Part shown: positions 16,702-24,284 of the stretch, piece after piece
Numbering within the stretch: the first letter of the stretch is position 1
Layout of the letters: the number at the start of each line of letters is the position of its first letter
Source of the DNA: Deltaproteobacteria bacterium
Lineage (GTDB): Bacteria > Myxococcota_A > Polyangia > Haliangiales > Haliangiaceae
Assembly: GCA_025353585.1 (NCBI GenBank)
Contig: JANXOM010000282.1
Span: forward strand, 1-43,597
Direction of reading: 5' to 3'
Length of the DNA stretch: 43,597 nucleotides
Position numbers and translations under genes: made by a program
Notes under the pieces: generated by a model
The model's database searches: none
Seen by the model: the letters and a program-made list of their open reading frames with translations, nothing else
What the model was told of the DNA's origin: nothing

Positions 16702-18558
16702 TTAGGCTCCGAGCTTCTTCTCGGCGTCCGCGATCGAGACGCCCTGCAGCTGCGCGGTGATCGCGCGGTTCATGCGCGCCTGCGCGAACGGCTTCGTCGC
16801 GAGATCGAGCGCTTCTACGGCCGCGCGGATCGCGTGGTAGTCGGTGCCCGCCGCCGCCGCGGCCAGGGTCGCCATCGCGGCCTCGCCCGCCGCGCGGACG
16901 TCGTCGTCGAGCAGGCCCTCCGGGTTCGCGAACGCGCCGCGCGTGGCGGCGAGGATGCGCTCGGCCTCGACGCGCTCGACGGCGACGTTGCGCCGCACGA
17001 GGTCGTCCTCGGCGTGGTCGAACGACTCCATCAGCATGCGCTCGACCTCCTCGTCGGAGAGGCCGTAGCTCGGCTTCACCTCGACGGACGTCACCACGCC
17101 GGTCGTCAGCTCCTTGGCCGTGACCTGGAGCAGGCCATCCGCATCGACCTGGAACGTGATCTCCACGCGGCCCATGCCGGCGATCATCGGCGGCACGCCG
17201 CGCACGACGAAGCGCGCGAGCGAGCGGCAGGCGTCGGCGGTCTCGCGCTCGCCCTGCAGCACGTGCACGTCGAAGCCGGTCTGGTTGTCGGCGTACGTGG
17301 TGAACGTCTCCGTCGCGCCGCACGGGATCGTGGTGTTGCGATGGATGAGCTTCTCGACCACGCCGCCCATCATCTCGAGGCCGAGCGAGAGCGGCACGAC
17401 GTCGAGCAGCACGACGTCCTGCTTGCCGCCCGCGAGCACGTCCGCCTGCACCGCCGCGCCGAGCGCGACGACCTGGTCCGGATCGAGGTCCGACAGCGGC
17501 TCCTTGCCGAACAATCCGCGCACGTACTCGCGCACGACCGGCGAGCGCGTCGAGCCGCCGACCAGGATCACGCCGTCGAGCTCCTCGCGCGTGACGCCCG
17601 CGTCCTTGAGCACGCGGCGGCAGGCCTTGCCGCACTTCTCGAGGAGCGGCGTTGCCCACGCGCGGAGCTCGTCGCGCGAGACCTTGCGGCCACCCATGCC
17701 GGGCACGTGGAAGTCCGTGCTCTCGGCGTCGGAGAGCGCTTCCTTCACGCGGCGCGCCTCGGTCAGCGCCTGCGCGATGGAGCGGCGGTCGCCGCCGAGC
17801 TCGCCGCGTACGCCGAGGGCGATCGAGCGATCGAGGTCGTCGCCGCCGAGCGCGGAGTCGCCGCCGGTGGCCTTCACCTCGAACACGCCGTCGACGAGCT
17901 TGAGGATCGACACGTCGAACGTGCCGCCGCCGAGATCGAACACGGCGTAGACGCCCTTGCTGCCGCGGTCGAGGCCGTACGCGAGGGCGGCCGCCGTCGG
18001 CTCGGCGAGGAGGCGCAGGACCTCGAGGCCGGCGAGGCGGCCGGCGTCGCGCGTGGCTTGCCGCTGCGCGTCGTCGAAGTACGCGGGCACGGTGATGACG
18101 ACACCCTCGACGGGGCCGCCGAGCGCGGCCTCGGCGCGCGCCGCGAGCTCGCGCAGGATCTCCGCCGACACCTCGACGGGCGAGACCTCGTCGCCGCGGC
18201 CGAGCTTGATGCGCACGGCGCGCGCGTCGCCGACGATCTCGTAGGGCAGCATCGCGCGGACGCCGGCCACGTCGGCGAGCGAACGGCCGATCAGGCGCTT
18301 CGCCGACGCGACGGTATCGGCGGGGTGCTCGACGCCGCGCGCCTGCGCCGCGTGGCCGACGAGGACGCCCTCGCCCGCGGGCGCGTAGTAGACGACCGAC
18401 GGCACGAGCGGGCCCTTCGTGCCGGTGATGACCGACGGGCCGCCATCGGCGACGTAGGCGACGAGGCTGTTCGTGGTCCCGAGGTCGATCCCGACGACGC
18501 GCTTCGTGCACGCCTCTTTGGCCCGGCTCTCGCCCGGCTCTGCGATCTGCATCAGCAT
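16702..18558 (-). CDS. hscA: Hsp70-family Fe-S chaperone HscA
   Basis: 618 residues, close to E. coli HscA. An Hsp70 ATPase domain ([40 protein letters not shown]) is followed by a substrate-binding domain. The lack of the EEVD-type end, the length and the operon position argue for HscA and not DnaK. With HscB it drives release of clusters from IscU, whose LPPVK motif it binds. The start chosen is the ATG at 18558, preceded by GGAG about 11 nt upstream on the minus strand. A second ATG at 18552 is possible. It lies 8 nt after hscB. Confidence 0.95.
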   Translation of the reverse strand: MLMQIAEPGESRAKEACTKRVVGIDLGTTNSLVAYVADGGPSVITGTKGPLVPSVVYYAPAGEGVLVGHAAQARGVEHPADTVASAKRLIGRSLADVAGVRAMLPYEIVGDARAVRIKLGRGDEVSPVEVSAEILRELAARAEAALGGPVEGVVITVPAYFDDAQRQATRDAGRLAGLEVLRLLAEPTAAALAYGLDRGSKGVYAVFDLGGGTFDVSILKLVDGVFEVKATGGDSALGGDDLDRSIALGVRGELGGDRRSIAQALTEARRVKEALSDAESTDFHVPGMGGRKVSRDELRAWATPLLEKCGKACRRVLKDAGVTREELDGVILVGGSTRSPVVREYVRGLFGKEPLSDLDPDQVVALGAAVQADVLAGGKQDVVLLDVVPLSLGLEMMGGVVEKLIHRNTTIPCGATETFTTYADNQTGFDVHVLQGERETADACRSLARFVVRGVPPMIAGMGRVEITFQVDADGLLQVTAKELTTGVVTSVEVKPSYGLSDEEVERMLMESFDHAEDDLVRRNVAVERVEAERILAATRGAFANPEGLLDDDVRAAGEAAMATLAAAAAGTDYHAIRAAVEALDLATKPFAQARMNRAITAQLQGVSIADAEKKLGA

Positions 18559-18566
18559 GACAGCAA

Positions 18567-19088
18567 CTACTCCTGGTCCAGCGCCGCGTCGCACTCGTCG
18601 AGGTAGCGATCGAGGTAGCGCAGCACGATCAGCTGCTCCTTGATCGCGGGCAGGTCGTGCGACTCGAACAGGCCCGGCAACGTGCCGACCGCCGCCTTCC
18701 GCCGCGCCGCCATCTTGCCCTGGAGCGCTTCGACTTCCGATGTTCGCTTCGCGACGCGCGCCTCGGCCAGCTCCTCGCGCAGCTCGAGGATCTCCATCAG
18801 GAAGCTCGGATCGAGGCGCTCGTTGTCGCCGATCGTCACGCCGGCGCGCGCGAGCAAGTACTCGGCGCGCGGCACCGGCTTCTTCACCGTCTGGTACGCG
18901 TCGTTGAGCGCGCGCGAGCGCGACAGCGCGGCGACCCGCTCGTCGGCCGGGGCCGAGACGAACCGGTCGGGATGCAGCTCGCGGCTCTTCGCGAAGAACG
19001 CCGATTCGATCGCGGCGGTGTCGAGGTCGAACCGCTCGGGCAGCCCGAGCAGGTCGAACGCATCGATATGCGTCGCCGCCGCCGGCAT
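18567..19088 (-). CDS. hscB: Fe-S co-chaperone HscB
   Basis: 173 residues. A J-domain with the HPD motif at residues 39-41 (ELHPDRF) is followed by an HscB C-terminal helical domain ([19 protein letters not shown], a family signature that contacts IscU). The zinc cysteines found at the start of human-type HscB are absent, as in bacterial forms. It stimulates the HscA ATPase and delivers IscU. It starts 2 nt after iscA. Confidence 0.95.
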   Translation of the reverse strand: MPAAATHIDAFDLLGLPERFDLDTAAIESAFFAKSRELHPDRFVSAPADERVAALSRSRALNDAYQTVKKPVPRAEYLLARAGVTIGDNERLDPSFLMEILELREELAEARVAKRTSEVEALQGKMAARRKAAVGTLPGLFESHDLPAIKEQLIVLRYLDRYLDECDAALDQE

Positions 19089-19090
19089 GA

Positions 19091-19489
19091 CTAGAAGTTC
19101 ACGCTCTCGCCGCAGCCGCAGGCGCCCTTGGCGTTCGGGTTATTGAACTTGAAGCCGTGGCCCATCATGCCGCGCGTGAAGTCGAGCGTCATGCCGCCGA
19201 GGTAGACGAGGCTCTTCGGGTCGACGACGATCGCCACGCCGAACGCCGCGAACTCCTTGTCCGTCGGTCGGATCTCGTCGGCCCACTCGAAGACATAAGT
19301 GAAGCCCGTGCAGCCGCCGCCGCGCACCCCGATGCGGATGCGCGCCTCGGGCGTGTTGCGCTTCGCGCGCTGCTTCGCGATCTCCTCGGCCGCCGACGGT
19401 GAGATCGCGACTTCACGCTTGCCGGGACCGGCGGCCGGAGCCGCCGGCGGCGGCCCGGCTGGATCGCTGTGGGCAGCGTGCGTCGACAT
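19091..19489 (-). CDS. iscA: A-type Fe-S carrier IscA
   Basis: 132 residues. After a non-conserved Pro/Ala-rich leader of about 24 residues comes the HesB/IscA domain, with Cys60 in GGGCTGF and Cys124/Cys126 in ACGCGESV, the three ligands for iron or an Fe-S cluster. The leader is longer than in E. coli IscA. It carries clusters from IscU to target enzymes. The start ATG overlaps the iscU stop (TGATG). A paralogue with the same architecture lies at 31720-32118. Confidence 0.93.
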   Translation of the reverse strand: MSTHAAHSDPAGPPPAAPAAGPGKREVAISPSAAEEIAKQRAKRNTPEARIRIGVRGGGCTGFTYVFEWADEIRPTDKEFAAFGVAIVVDPKSLVYLGGMTLDFTRGMMGHGFKFNNPNAKGACGCGESVNF

Positions 19490-19869
19490 CACGCGTGCTT
19501 CTTCTTGTAGTCGTCGATCGCCGCCTTGATCGCGTCCTCGGCGAGGACCGAGCAGTGGATCTTGACCGGCGGGAGGTTGAGCTCCGCGACGATCTGCGTG
19601 TTCTTGATCTCGGCCGCCTGGTCGAGCGTCATGCCCTTGATCATCTCGGTCGCGAGCGACGACGACGCGATGGCCGAGCCGCAACCGAACGTCTTGAACT
19701 TCGCGTCCTGGATGATGCCGTCCTTGACCTTGATCTGGAGCCGCATCACGTCGCCGCACGCGGGCGCGCCGACGAGCCCCGTGCCAATGTCGTCGCCTTC
19801 ATCCTTCGCGAAGGTGCCGACGTTGCGCGGGTTCTCGTAGTGCTCGATGACTTTTTCTGAGTACGCCAT
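19489..19869 (-). CDS. iscU: Fe-S cluster scaffold IscU
   Basis: 126 residues with all scaffold residues: Cys38, Asp40, Cys63 and Cys106, and the HscA recognition motif LPPVK at 99-103. The length is that of a normal IscU with no NifU-type extension. New [2Fe-2S] and [4Fe-4S] clusters are built here from sulfur delivered by IscS. It lies 30 bp after iscS. Confidence 0.97.
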   Translation of the reverse strand: MAYSEKVIEHYENPRNVGTFAKDEGDDIGTGLVGAPACGDVMRLQIKVKDGIIQDAKFKTFGCGSAIASSSLATEMIKGMTLDQAAEIKNTQIVAELNLPPVKIHCSVLAEDAIKAAIDDYKKKHA

Positions 19870-19899
19870 GATGGGTTCTTTCGGATCTCGATCAGCAGA

Positions 19900-21123
19900 T
19901 CAGTGAGGGGTCCACTGGATGGAAGCGATATCGATGCCGTCCTGGTGCATCTCCCACAGGGGCGAGAGCGAGCGCAGCCGATCCACGCTCTTCACGACGG
20001 TCTCGATGACGAAGTCGACCTGCTCCTCGGTGTTGAAGCGCCCGAGGCCGAAGCGGATCGAAGAGTGCGCGAGCTCGTCGCCGGTGCCGAGCGCGCGGAG
20101 CACGTAGCTGGGCTCGAGCGAAGCGGAGGTACACGCCGAGCCCGACGACACCGCGATGTCCTTGAGCGCCATCAAGAGGCTCTCGCCCTCGACGTACGCG
20201 AAGGAGATGTTCAGGTTGCCCGGGAGGCGGTGCTCCATCGAGCCGTTGACGTAGGTCTCGGGCAGCTTCGCCGTGAGCCCGCGGTAGAGCTTGTCCCGCA
20301 GCGCGTTCAAGCGGATGGCCTCGGCGCCCATCTCGTCCTTCGCGATCTCGGCCGCCTTGCCGAAGCCGACGATGAGGGGCACCGCGAGCGTGCCGGACCG
20401 CATGCCGCGCTCGTGACCGCCGCCGTCGATGAGCGGATCGATGCGGACGCGCGGCTTGCGGCGCACCCACAGCGCGCCGACGCCCTTGGGCCCGTACATC
20501 TTGTGTGCCGTGATCGCCACGAGGTCGACCTTCGCCGCCTCGACGTCGAACGGCACCTTGCCGGCGCCCTGCACGGCGTCGGTGTGGAACAGCGTCTTGG
20601 GGTTCCGCGCCTTGATGGCGGCGCCGATCGCGTTCAGGTCCTGGACGACGCCGATCTCGTTGTTCGCCAGCATGATGCTGACGAGGATCGTCTTGTCCGT
20701 CATCGCCTCGACGACTTGCTCGGGCGTGACGATGCCGTCCTTGCGCGGCGCCAGGTACGTGACGGTGTAGCCCTCGCGCTCGAGGCGCTTGCAGGTGTCG
20801 AGCACGCTCTTGTGCTCGGTCTCGACGGTGATGATGTGGTTGCCCTGCTTCTTGTAGAAGCTGGCGGCGCCCTTGATCGCGAGGTTATTGGCCTCGGTCG
20901 CGCCCGAGGTCAGGACGATCTCCTTGCCGTCCCCGCCGATGAGCGCCGCGATCTGGCCGCGCGCGTTCTCGACGAGCGCCTCGGCCGTCCACCCGAACGA
21001 GTGGTTGCGGCTGGCGGCGTTGCCGTAGTTCTCGGTGAAGCAAGGGATCATCGCCTCGAGCACGCGGGGGTCCACCTGCGTCGTCGAGTGGTTGTCCATG
21101 AAGATGGGGAGCTTGAGGGTCAT
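19900..21123 (-). CDS. iscS: Cysteine desulfurase IscS
   Basis: 407 residues. The PLP lysine lies in [11 protein letters not shown], the persulfide-forming cysteine in [13 protein letters not shown], and the C-terminus ends in SIQWTPH, matching the E. coli IscS end that contacts IscU. It converts cysteine to alanine and passes sulfur to IscU and other acceptors. It begins 6 nt after the MerR-family gene, so the regulator and the assembly genes share one transcript. Confidence 0.97.
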   Translation of the reverse strand: MTLKLPIFMDNHSTTQVDPRVLEAMIPCFTENYGNAASRNHSFGWTAEALVENARGQIAALIGGDGKEIVLTSGATEANNLAIKGAASFYKKQGNHIITVETEHKSVLDTCKRLEREGYTVTYLAPRKDGIVTPEQVVEAMTDKTILVSIMLANNEIGVVQDLNAIGAAIKARNPKTLFHTDAVQGAGKVPFDVEAAKVDLVAITAHKMYGPKGVGALWVRRKPRVRIDPLIDGGGHERGMRSGTLAVPLIVGFGKAAEIAKDEMGAEAIRLNALRDKLYRGLTAKLPETYVNGSMEHRLPGNLNISFAYVEGESLLMALKDIAVSSGSACTSASLEPSYVLRALGTGDELAHSSIRFGLGRFNTEEQVDFVIETVVKSVDRLRSLSPLWEMHQDGIDIASIQWTPH

Positions 21124-21129
21124 GATTTT

Positions 21130-21699
21130 TTACTCGCGGTACAGCACGGTGACCGGGACGTCGAAGAGCTTCTTGTCGGACGCCGGCCCCGGCTCGCGCT
21201 TGCGCTGCGAGATGCCGGCGAACAGCGCGGGCGCCGACCCGCGGTGGTGACCTTCGTGATCGCAGCTGCCGCACTCGGTCGGCGTGAAGTCGGTGGAGCA
21301 GGTCTGGCAGGTCTCGAGGTACGCGAGCGCCTCGGTGACGTCATTGTCGATCACCTGGAGCTGGAGGATCTGCTCGCGGATGCGCGCCTGCTTCTCCACG
21401 AACAGCTGACGGACCCGCGCGGTGGCGGCGCGGCCGGAGAACGCGTCCTTGAATTCGCGGACGAACCCCTGGATCTCGGCGAGCGTGAAGCCGATCGCCT
21501 GGAGCTTCACGATCCAGTGGATGCGGTCCACCGCGCTGGGGCCGTAGAGGCGAAAGCCGCCTTCGGAGCGCGCCGCTGGCTCGAGCAACCCCAGCTCCTC
21601 GTAGAGGTGCATCGCGCGCACGGTCTTGCCGACCGCCTTCGCGAGCTCGCCGACACGCATGAGCTTGTCGGTGCGAGTGGGTTCGGCGGGCTGCGTCAT
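21130..21699 (-). CDS. MerR-family regulator with Cys/His cluster, leader gene of the isc operon
   Basis: 189 residues from the ATG at 21699; a GTG at 21714 lies inside the palindrome and is less likely. Residues 14-82 form a MerR winged helix (MRVGELAKAVGKTVRAMHLYEELGLL is split over the recognition helices, then GFRLYG and RIHWIVKLQAIGFTLAEI), followed by the dimer coiled coil (91-128). A metal-type cluster comes next: Cys131, Cys134, Cys143, Cys146, His148, His151, His152. SoxR, a relative, holds a [2Fe-2S] cluster with a different spacing (C-x2-C-x-C-x5-C), so here Fe-S, zinc or iron is possible. It occupies the place of iscR. Role as an Fe-S sensor is inferred. Confidence 0.88.
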   Translation of the reverse strand: MTQPAEPTRTDKLMRVGELAKAVGKTVRAMHLYEELGLLEPAARSEGGFRLYGPSAVDRIHWIVKLQAIGFTLAEIQGFVREFKDAFSGRAATARVRQLFVEKQARIREQILQLQVIDNDVTEALAYLETCQTCSTDFTPTECGSCDHEGHHRGSAPALFAGISQRKREPGPASDKKLFDVPVTVLYRE

Positions 21700-21708
21700 G
21701 GTCTGAAC

Positions 21709-21726
21709 CCTCACGCTAACGTGAGG
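21709..21726 (-). promoter_or_regulatory. 18-bp perfect inverted repeat, candidate operator (isc site 1)
   Basis: On the plus strand this reads CCTCACG-CTAA-CGTGAGG, with 7-bp arms and a 4-bp centre, the same size and outline as the SoxR box (CCTCAAGTTAACTTGAGG). It starts about 10 bp downstream of the predicted -10, so a bound protein would block transcription. On the minus strand the second arm contains GAGG, 9 nt before the ATG, so the arm also holds the likely ribosome site. Confidence 0.75.
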
Positions 21727-21735
21727 ATGACGGAC

Positions 21736-21763
21736 ACTATGGCCGCGTCGCGCGCCTTGTCAA
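21736..21763 (-). promoter_or_regulatory. Predicted isc operon promoter
   Basis: Minus strand: TTGACA (21763-21758), 16-bp spacer, CATAGT (21741-21736). Transcription would begin near 21729, giving a leader of about 30 nt. Site 1 covers the start of the transcript and site 2 lies just upstream of the -35. Confidence 0.55.
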
Positions 21764-21768
21764 CCAAC

Positions 21769-21786
21769 TCGAACGTAAAGGTAAGG
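21769..21786 (-). promoter_or_regulatory. Candidate operator upstream of isc -35 (isc site 2)
   Basis: Plus-strand sequence TCGAACGTAAAGGTAAGG. The last 14 bases are identical to the site at 31694-31711 before the second A-type carrier, and the whole matches it at 15 of 18 positions. It is only weakly palindromic by itself. Confidence 0.5.
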
Positions 21787-21811
21787 TTCGGCCGTAGGTA
21801 CGAGCTGTGAC

Positions 21812-23551
21812 CTACGCAAGATACCGATATAACGAACGAACTCCGATCTCGAGCGCCCTCGCCGCGGCCTCCCGGTCGCCCTTGCAGGCGGCGACGGCAC
21901 GTTCGACATAGTCGCGGATGAACGCGTCACGGACCGTCGCGAGCGGCTCGACCGCGGCGGCAGTCGTCACGGCCGGCAGCGGGGCGGTGACGTGGCCGTC
22001 CAGCCCGGGGAGCCCCAGGTCGGACGCGCGGATGAGCTTGCTGTCGGCGAGCACGGCGGCGCGGCGCATCGTGGACTTCAGCTCGCGCACGTTGCCGGGC
22101 CAGGCGTGGGCGCGCAGCGCGGCCTGGGCGTCTTCGCTCAGCGCGTGCATCACGAGCCCGAGCTGCTGCTCGGCCCGGCGCAGGAACGCGTGGGCGAGGA
22201 GCGCGATGTCCTCGCTGCGCTCGGCGAGCGCGGGCACGGCGATCGTCACCTCGCGCAGGCGGAAGAGCAGATCCGCGCGGAAGCGGCCGGCCGCGACCTC
22301 GGCGTCGAGCGACTTGTGCGTGGCGCAGATCAGGCGAAAGTCGACGGCGTGCGGGAGGTTGTCGCCGAGCCGCTTCACCTCGCGTTGCTCGAGCACGCGG
22401 AGGAGCGCGGCCTGCATCGCGAGCGGCATGTCGGCGATCTCGTCGAGGAAGAGCGTCGAGCCGTGGGCGGCCTCGACGAGGCCGACGCGATCAGCGACGG
22501 CGCCGGTGAACGCGCCCTTCCGATAGCCGAACAGCTCGGCGTCGAGGAGCGCGGGCGCGACGGAGGCGCAGTTGATCGAGATCATCGGCTTGGCCGCGCG
22601 ACGGCTCGCCGCGTGGAGCGCGCGCGCGACGAGCTCCTTGCCTGAGCCCGACGCGCCGTGGAGCAGCGCGCCGAGGTCACTCGGGCCGACGCGGCGGATG
22701 AGGCCGCGCAGTTGATGCACGGCGGGCGAATCGCCGAGGATCTCGTCCGCGCCGGCGGTGACGGCGGGCGCGCGCCGGAGCTGCGCGAGCAGCGGCACGG
22801 CGACCGCGGCGAGCACGCGCAGCTCGGCGAGGGTGTGATCGTCCAGCGCGACGCGGTCGTGGCGCGCGAGGAACACCGCGCCGAGCGTGCGGCCGTCGAG
22901 CCGCATCGGCAGACAGAGCGCGCCGCCCAGGCGCAGCGCCGTCCCCGAGGGCACCGCGCGGTAGCGGCTGTGAGCGGCGATGTCGTCGAGCTGGACGCGC
23001 TCCCCGCTGCCGAGCACGTCGCGGACGATGGTGTCGGACAGGAGCTCGCGCGCCTCGGCGACGACGGCGCCGTGCTTGTCGCGCGCGGCCGCGATCGTGT
23101 ACGCGTCGCCATCGGCGAGGATCACGGCGCCGAGGTCTGCGCCGCTCGCCTCGATGAGGCCGCTCACGAGCAGCTCGACCGCGCGCTCCGGCGACTCGAC
23201 CGCCGCGAGCGCGGAGACGAGCGCATCGATCGCCTGCTCGCGCGCGCGCGCGGCGGCCACTGACTCGAGCCGCAGCTCGATCCCATCGGCCTCGAGGCGC
23301 TCGCCGGGCGCGAGGTTCTGCCGCTCGCCGCGCGACGCGACGTGGACCTCCACCGTCTCGCCGTCGTCGGCTCCGCGGTGCACGACGGCCCAGCGCGGCG
23401 GTGCCGTGGCGAGGCGCACGTCCGCGGTGGCGTCGGAGCCGATGCTCGTGATGCGCTTGGTCAGCGGGAGGCGCAGCGGATACGCCCCGCGCGCCGGGAG
23501 GATCACGAGCACGAGGCTGTGGCTGCGGCTCACCGACGACCATGCTCGCAC
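21812..23551 (-). CDS. FHA-GAF sigma-54-dependent transcriptional activator
   Basis: 579 residues from the GTG at 23551 (GTG at 23533 also possible); the upstream part of the frame crosses the divergent gene. FHA-like domain about 10-95 (phosphothreonine binding), GAF about 105-255, AAA+ about 265-500 with Walker A GASGSGK (299-305), the sigma-54 contact loop GAFTGA (346-351), LFLDEI (367-372), and a Fis-type helix-turn-helix at 545-579. It hydrolyses ATP to open sigma-54 promoters. FHA-containing activators of this type are typical of myxobacteria, where Ser/Thr kinases signal to them; kinases lie nearby but a link is inference. Target genes unknown. Confidence 0.93.
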   Translation of the reverse strand: MRAWSSVSRSHSLVLVILPARGAYPLRLPLTKRITSIGSDATADVRLATAPPRWAVVHRGADDGETVEVHVASRGERQNLAPGERLEADGIELRLESVAAARAREQAIDALVSALAAVESPERAVELLVSGLIEASGADLGAVILADGDAYTIAAARDKHGAVVAEARELLSDTIVRDVLGSGERVQLDDIAAHSRYRAVPSGTALRLGGALCLPMRLDGRTLGAVFLARHDRVALDDHTLAELRVLAAVAVPLLAQLRRAPAVTAGADEILGDSPAVHQLRGLIRRVGPSDLGALLHGASGSGKELVARALHAASRRAAKPMISINCASVAPALLDAELFGYRKGAFTGAVADRVGLVEAAHGSTLFLDEIADMPLAMQAALLRVLEQREVKRLGDNLPHAVDFRLICATHKSLDAEVAAGRFRADLLFRLREVTIAVPALAERSEDIALLAHAFLRRAEQQLGLVMHALSEDAQAALRAHAWPGNVRELKSTMRRAAVLADSKLIRASDLGLPGLDGHVTAPLPAVTTAAAVEPLATVRDAFIRDYVERAVAACKGDREAAARALEIGVRSLYRYLA

Positions 23552-23556
23552 GTGCC

Positions 23557-23589
23557 TGCCAGATCTGGCAGCGGCTGCCGGCGATGGCA
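23557..23589 (-). promoter_or_regulatory. Two tandem palindromic sites upstream of the sigma-54 activator gene
   Basis: TGCCAGATCTGGCA at 23557-23570 is a perfect 14-bp palindrome. TGCCGGCGATGGCA at 23576-23589 keeps the TGCC/GGCA outer arms. The centres are 19 bp apart, about two helical turns, so two dimers could bind the same face. The first ends 5 bp before the GTG start, which suggests autoregulation. Confidence 0.5.
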
Positions 23590-23593
23590 GCGA

Positions 23594-23619
23594 GCGTAAG
23601 TAATCTCGTGTACTTACGC
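23594..23619. promoter_or_regulatory. Inverted repeat in divergent intergenic region
   Basis: GCGTAAGTA (23594-23602) and TACTTACGC (23611-23619) form 9-bp perfect arms around 8 bp. It lies 30 bp before the plus-strand membrane-protein gene and 43 bp before the activator gene, so it is an operator candidate for either. It lacks a T-run and is not a likely terminator. Confidence 0.5.
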
Positions 23620-23648
23620 GCGGCACAGCGAGTGCTCTAGCGGCGGTC

Positions 23649-24142
23649 ATGACCACCTCCACCGCATCCACCAAGCTCTCGGCCCACACCACCTGGCTCT
23701 TCGCGATCGGCTCGATCGCGGCAGCGATCGGCGTCTCGTACGCGCTGTCTGGCCTCGGCCAGAAGGCCGGCGCGGCCATCTACTTCGGATCGTCGCCATC
23801 GGCGGCTTCGCCTCCACGTACATGACCCGGGCGCGGCTCGGCGGCGCGATCGCGGCGTTCGTCGTCGGCGCGGCCATCGCGGCCGGGGCCTACTTCGAGC
23901 TGGTGCAGCACCTCATGTCGGCCGGCGTGTCGGCGATGACGGACGTGACGTCCGCGGGCCAGGCCCACGCGCAGGGCGTCGAGGCGGGCGCCGCGATGGG
24001 CAAGATGTTCGGCATCTTCGTCGCGGTCGTCGTGTTCCTCGAGACGATCGTCGCCGGCATCGGCGGCGCGGTCGCCGGCTCGAAGAGCCGCAGCGGCGAA
24101 GGCCTCGCCGCGCTCGGCGCGCTGGCCAAGGCCGCGCGCTAG
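23649..24142 (+). pseudogene. Small membrane protein gene interrupted by an apparent 1-bp frameshift
   Basis: The ATG at 23649 opens a frame with a hydrophobic helix (TTWLFAIGSIAAAIGVSYAL) that stops at 23823. Around 23786 the downstream frame takes over with further residues (RIVAIGGFASTYM) and continues into the open frame starting at the ATG at 23822, with two more membrane helices (AAFVVGAAIAAGAYFEL; GIFVAVVVFLETIVAGIGGAV). One missing base, probably a C at 23784-23786, joins them into a protein of about 164 residues. It could be a real lesion, a sequencing error, or two separate genes. The second half alone (23822-24142, 106 aa) remains intact. Function unknown. Confidence 0.6.
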
Positions 24143-24161
24143 TACGCCCGAGCGGGGACTC

Positions 24162-24263
24162 ACCGCCAAGCCGCCGAGGACGCCGAGCCGGAGCCAAGCA
24201 GAGTCAGGGGACCACACCCGTCGGCGCTTGGCCCTGACCTGGCGTCCTTGGCGGCTTGGCGGT
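24162..24263. repeat. Long inverted repeat before a kinase gene
   Basis: The arms at 24162-24184 and 24241-24263 are 23 bp each and match at 22 positions, with a 56-bp centre. The arms are built from CCGCCAAG/CTTGGCGG units. Inside, two further complementary pairs occur in interlocked order: GCCAAGC 24193-24199 with GCTTGGC 24226-24232, and GTCAGGG 24203-24209 with CCCTGAC 24232-24238. It fills most of the 142-bp gap between genes and ends 21 bp before the kinase start. It resembles a non-coding repeat element. Confidence 0.75.
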
Positions 24264-24284
24264 TAATCTGAGATAGGGTGTTGC

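Noticed and set aside
21757..21787. TTGTCA-19 bp-TAAGGT on the plus strand, a MerR-type promoter shape
   Set aside because: It would run antisense into the sigma-54 activator gene, with no plus-strand gene downstream, and it overlaps the much better minus-strand isc promoter.
23545..23570. Possible sigma-54 promoter (TGGCAG...GTGC) before the activator gene
   Set aside because: GG and GC are 9 bp apart where 10 are needed, and the match is part of a palindrome.
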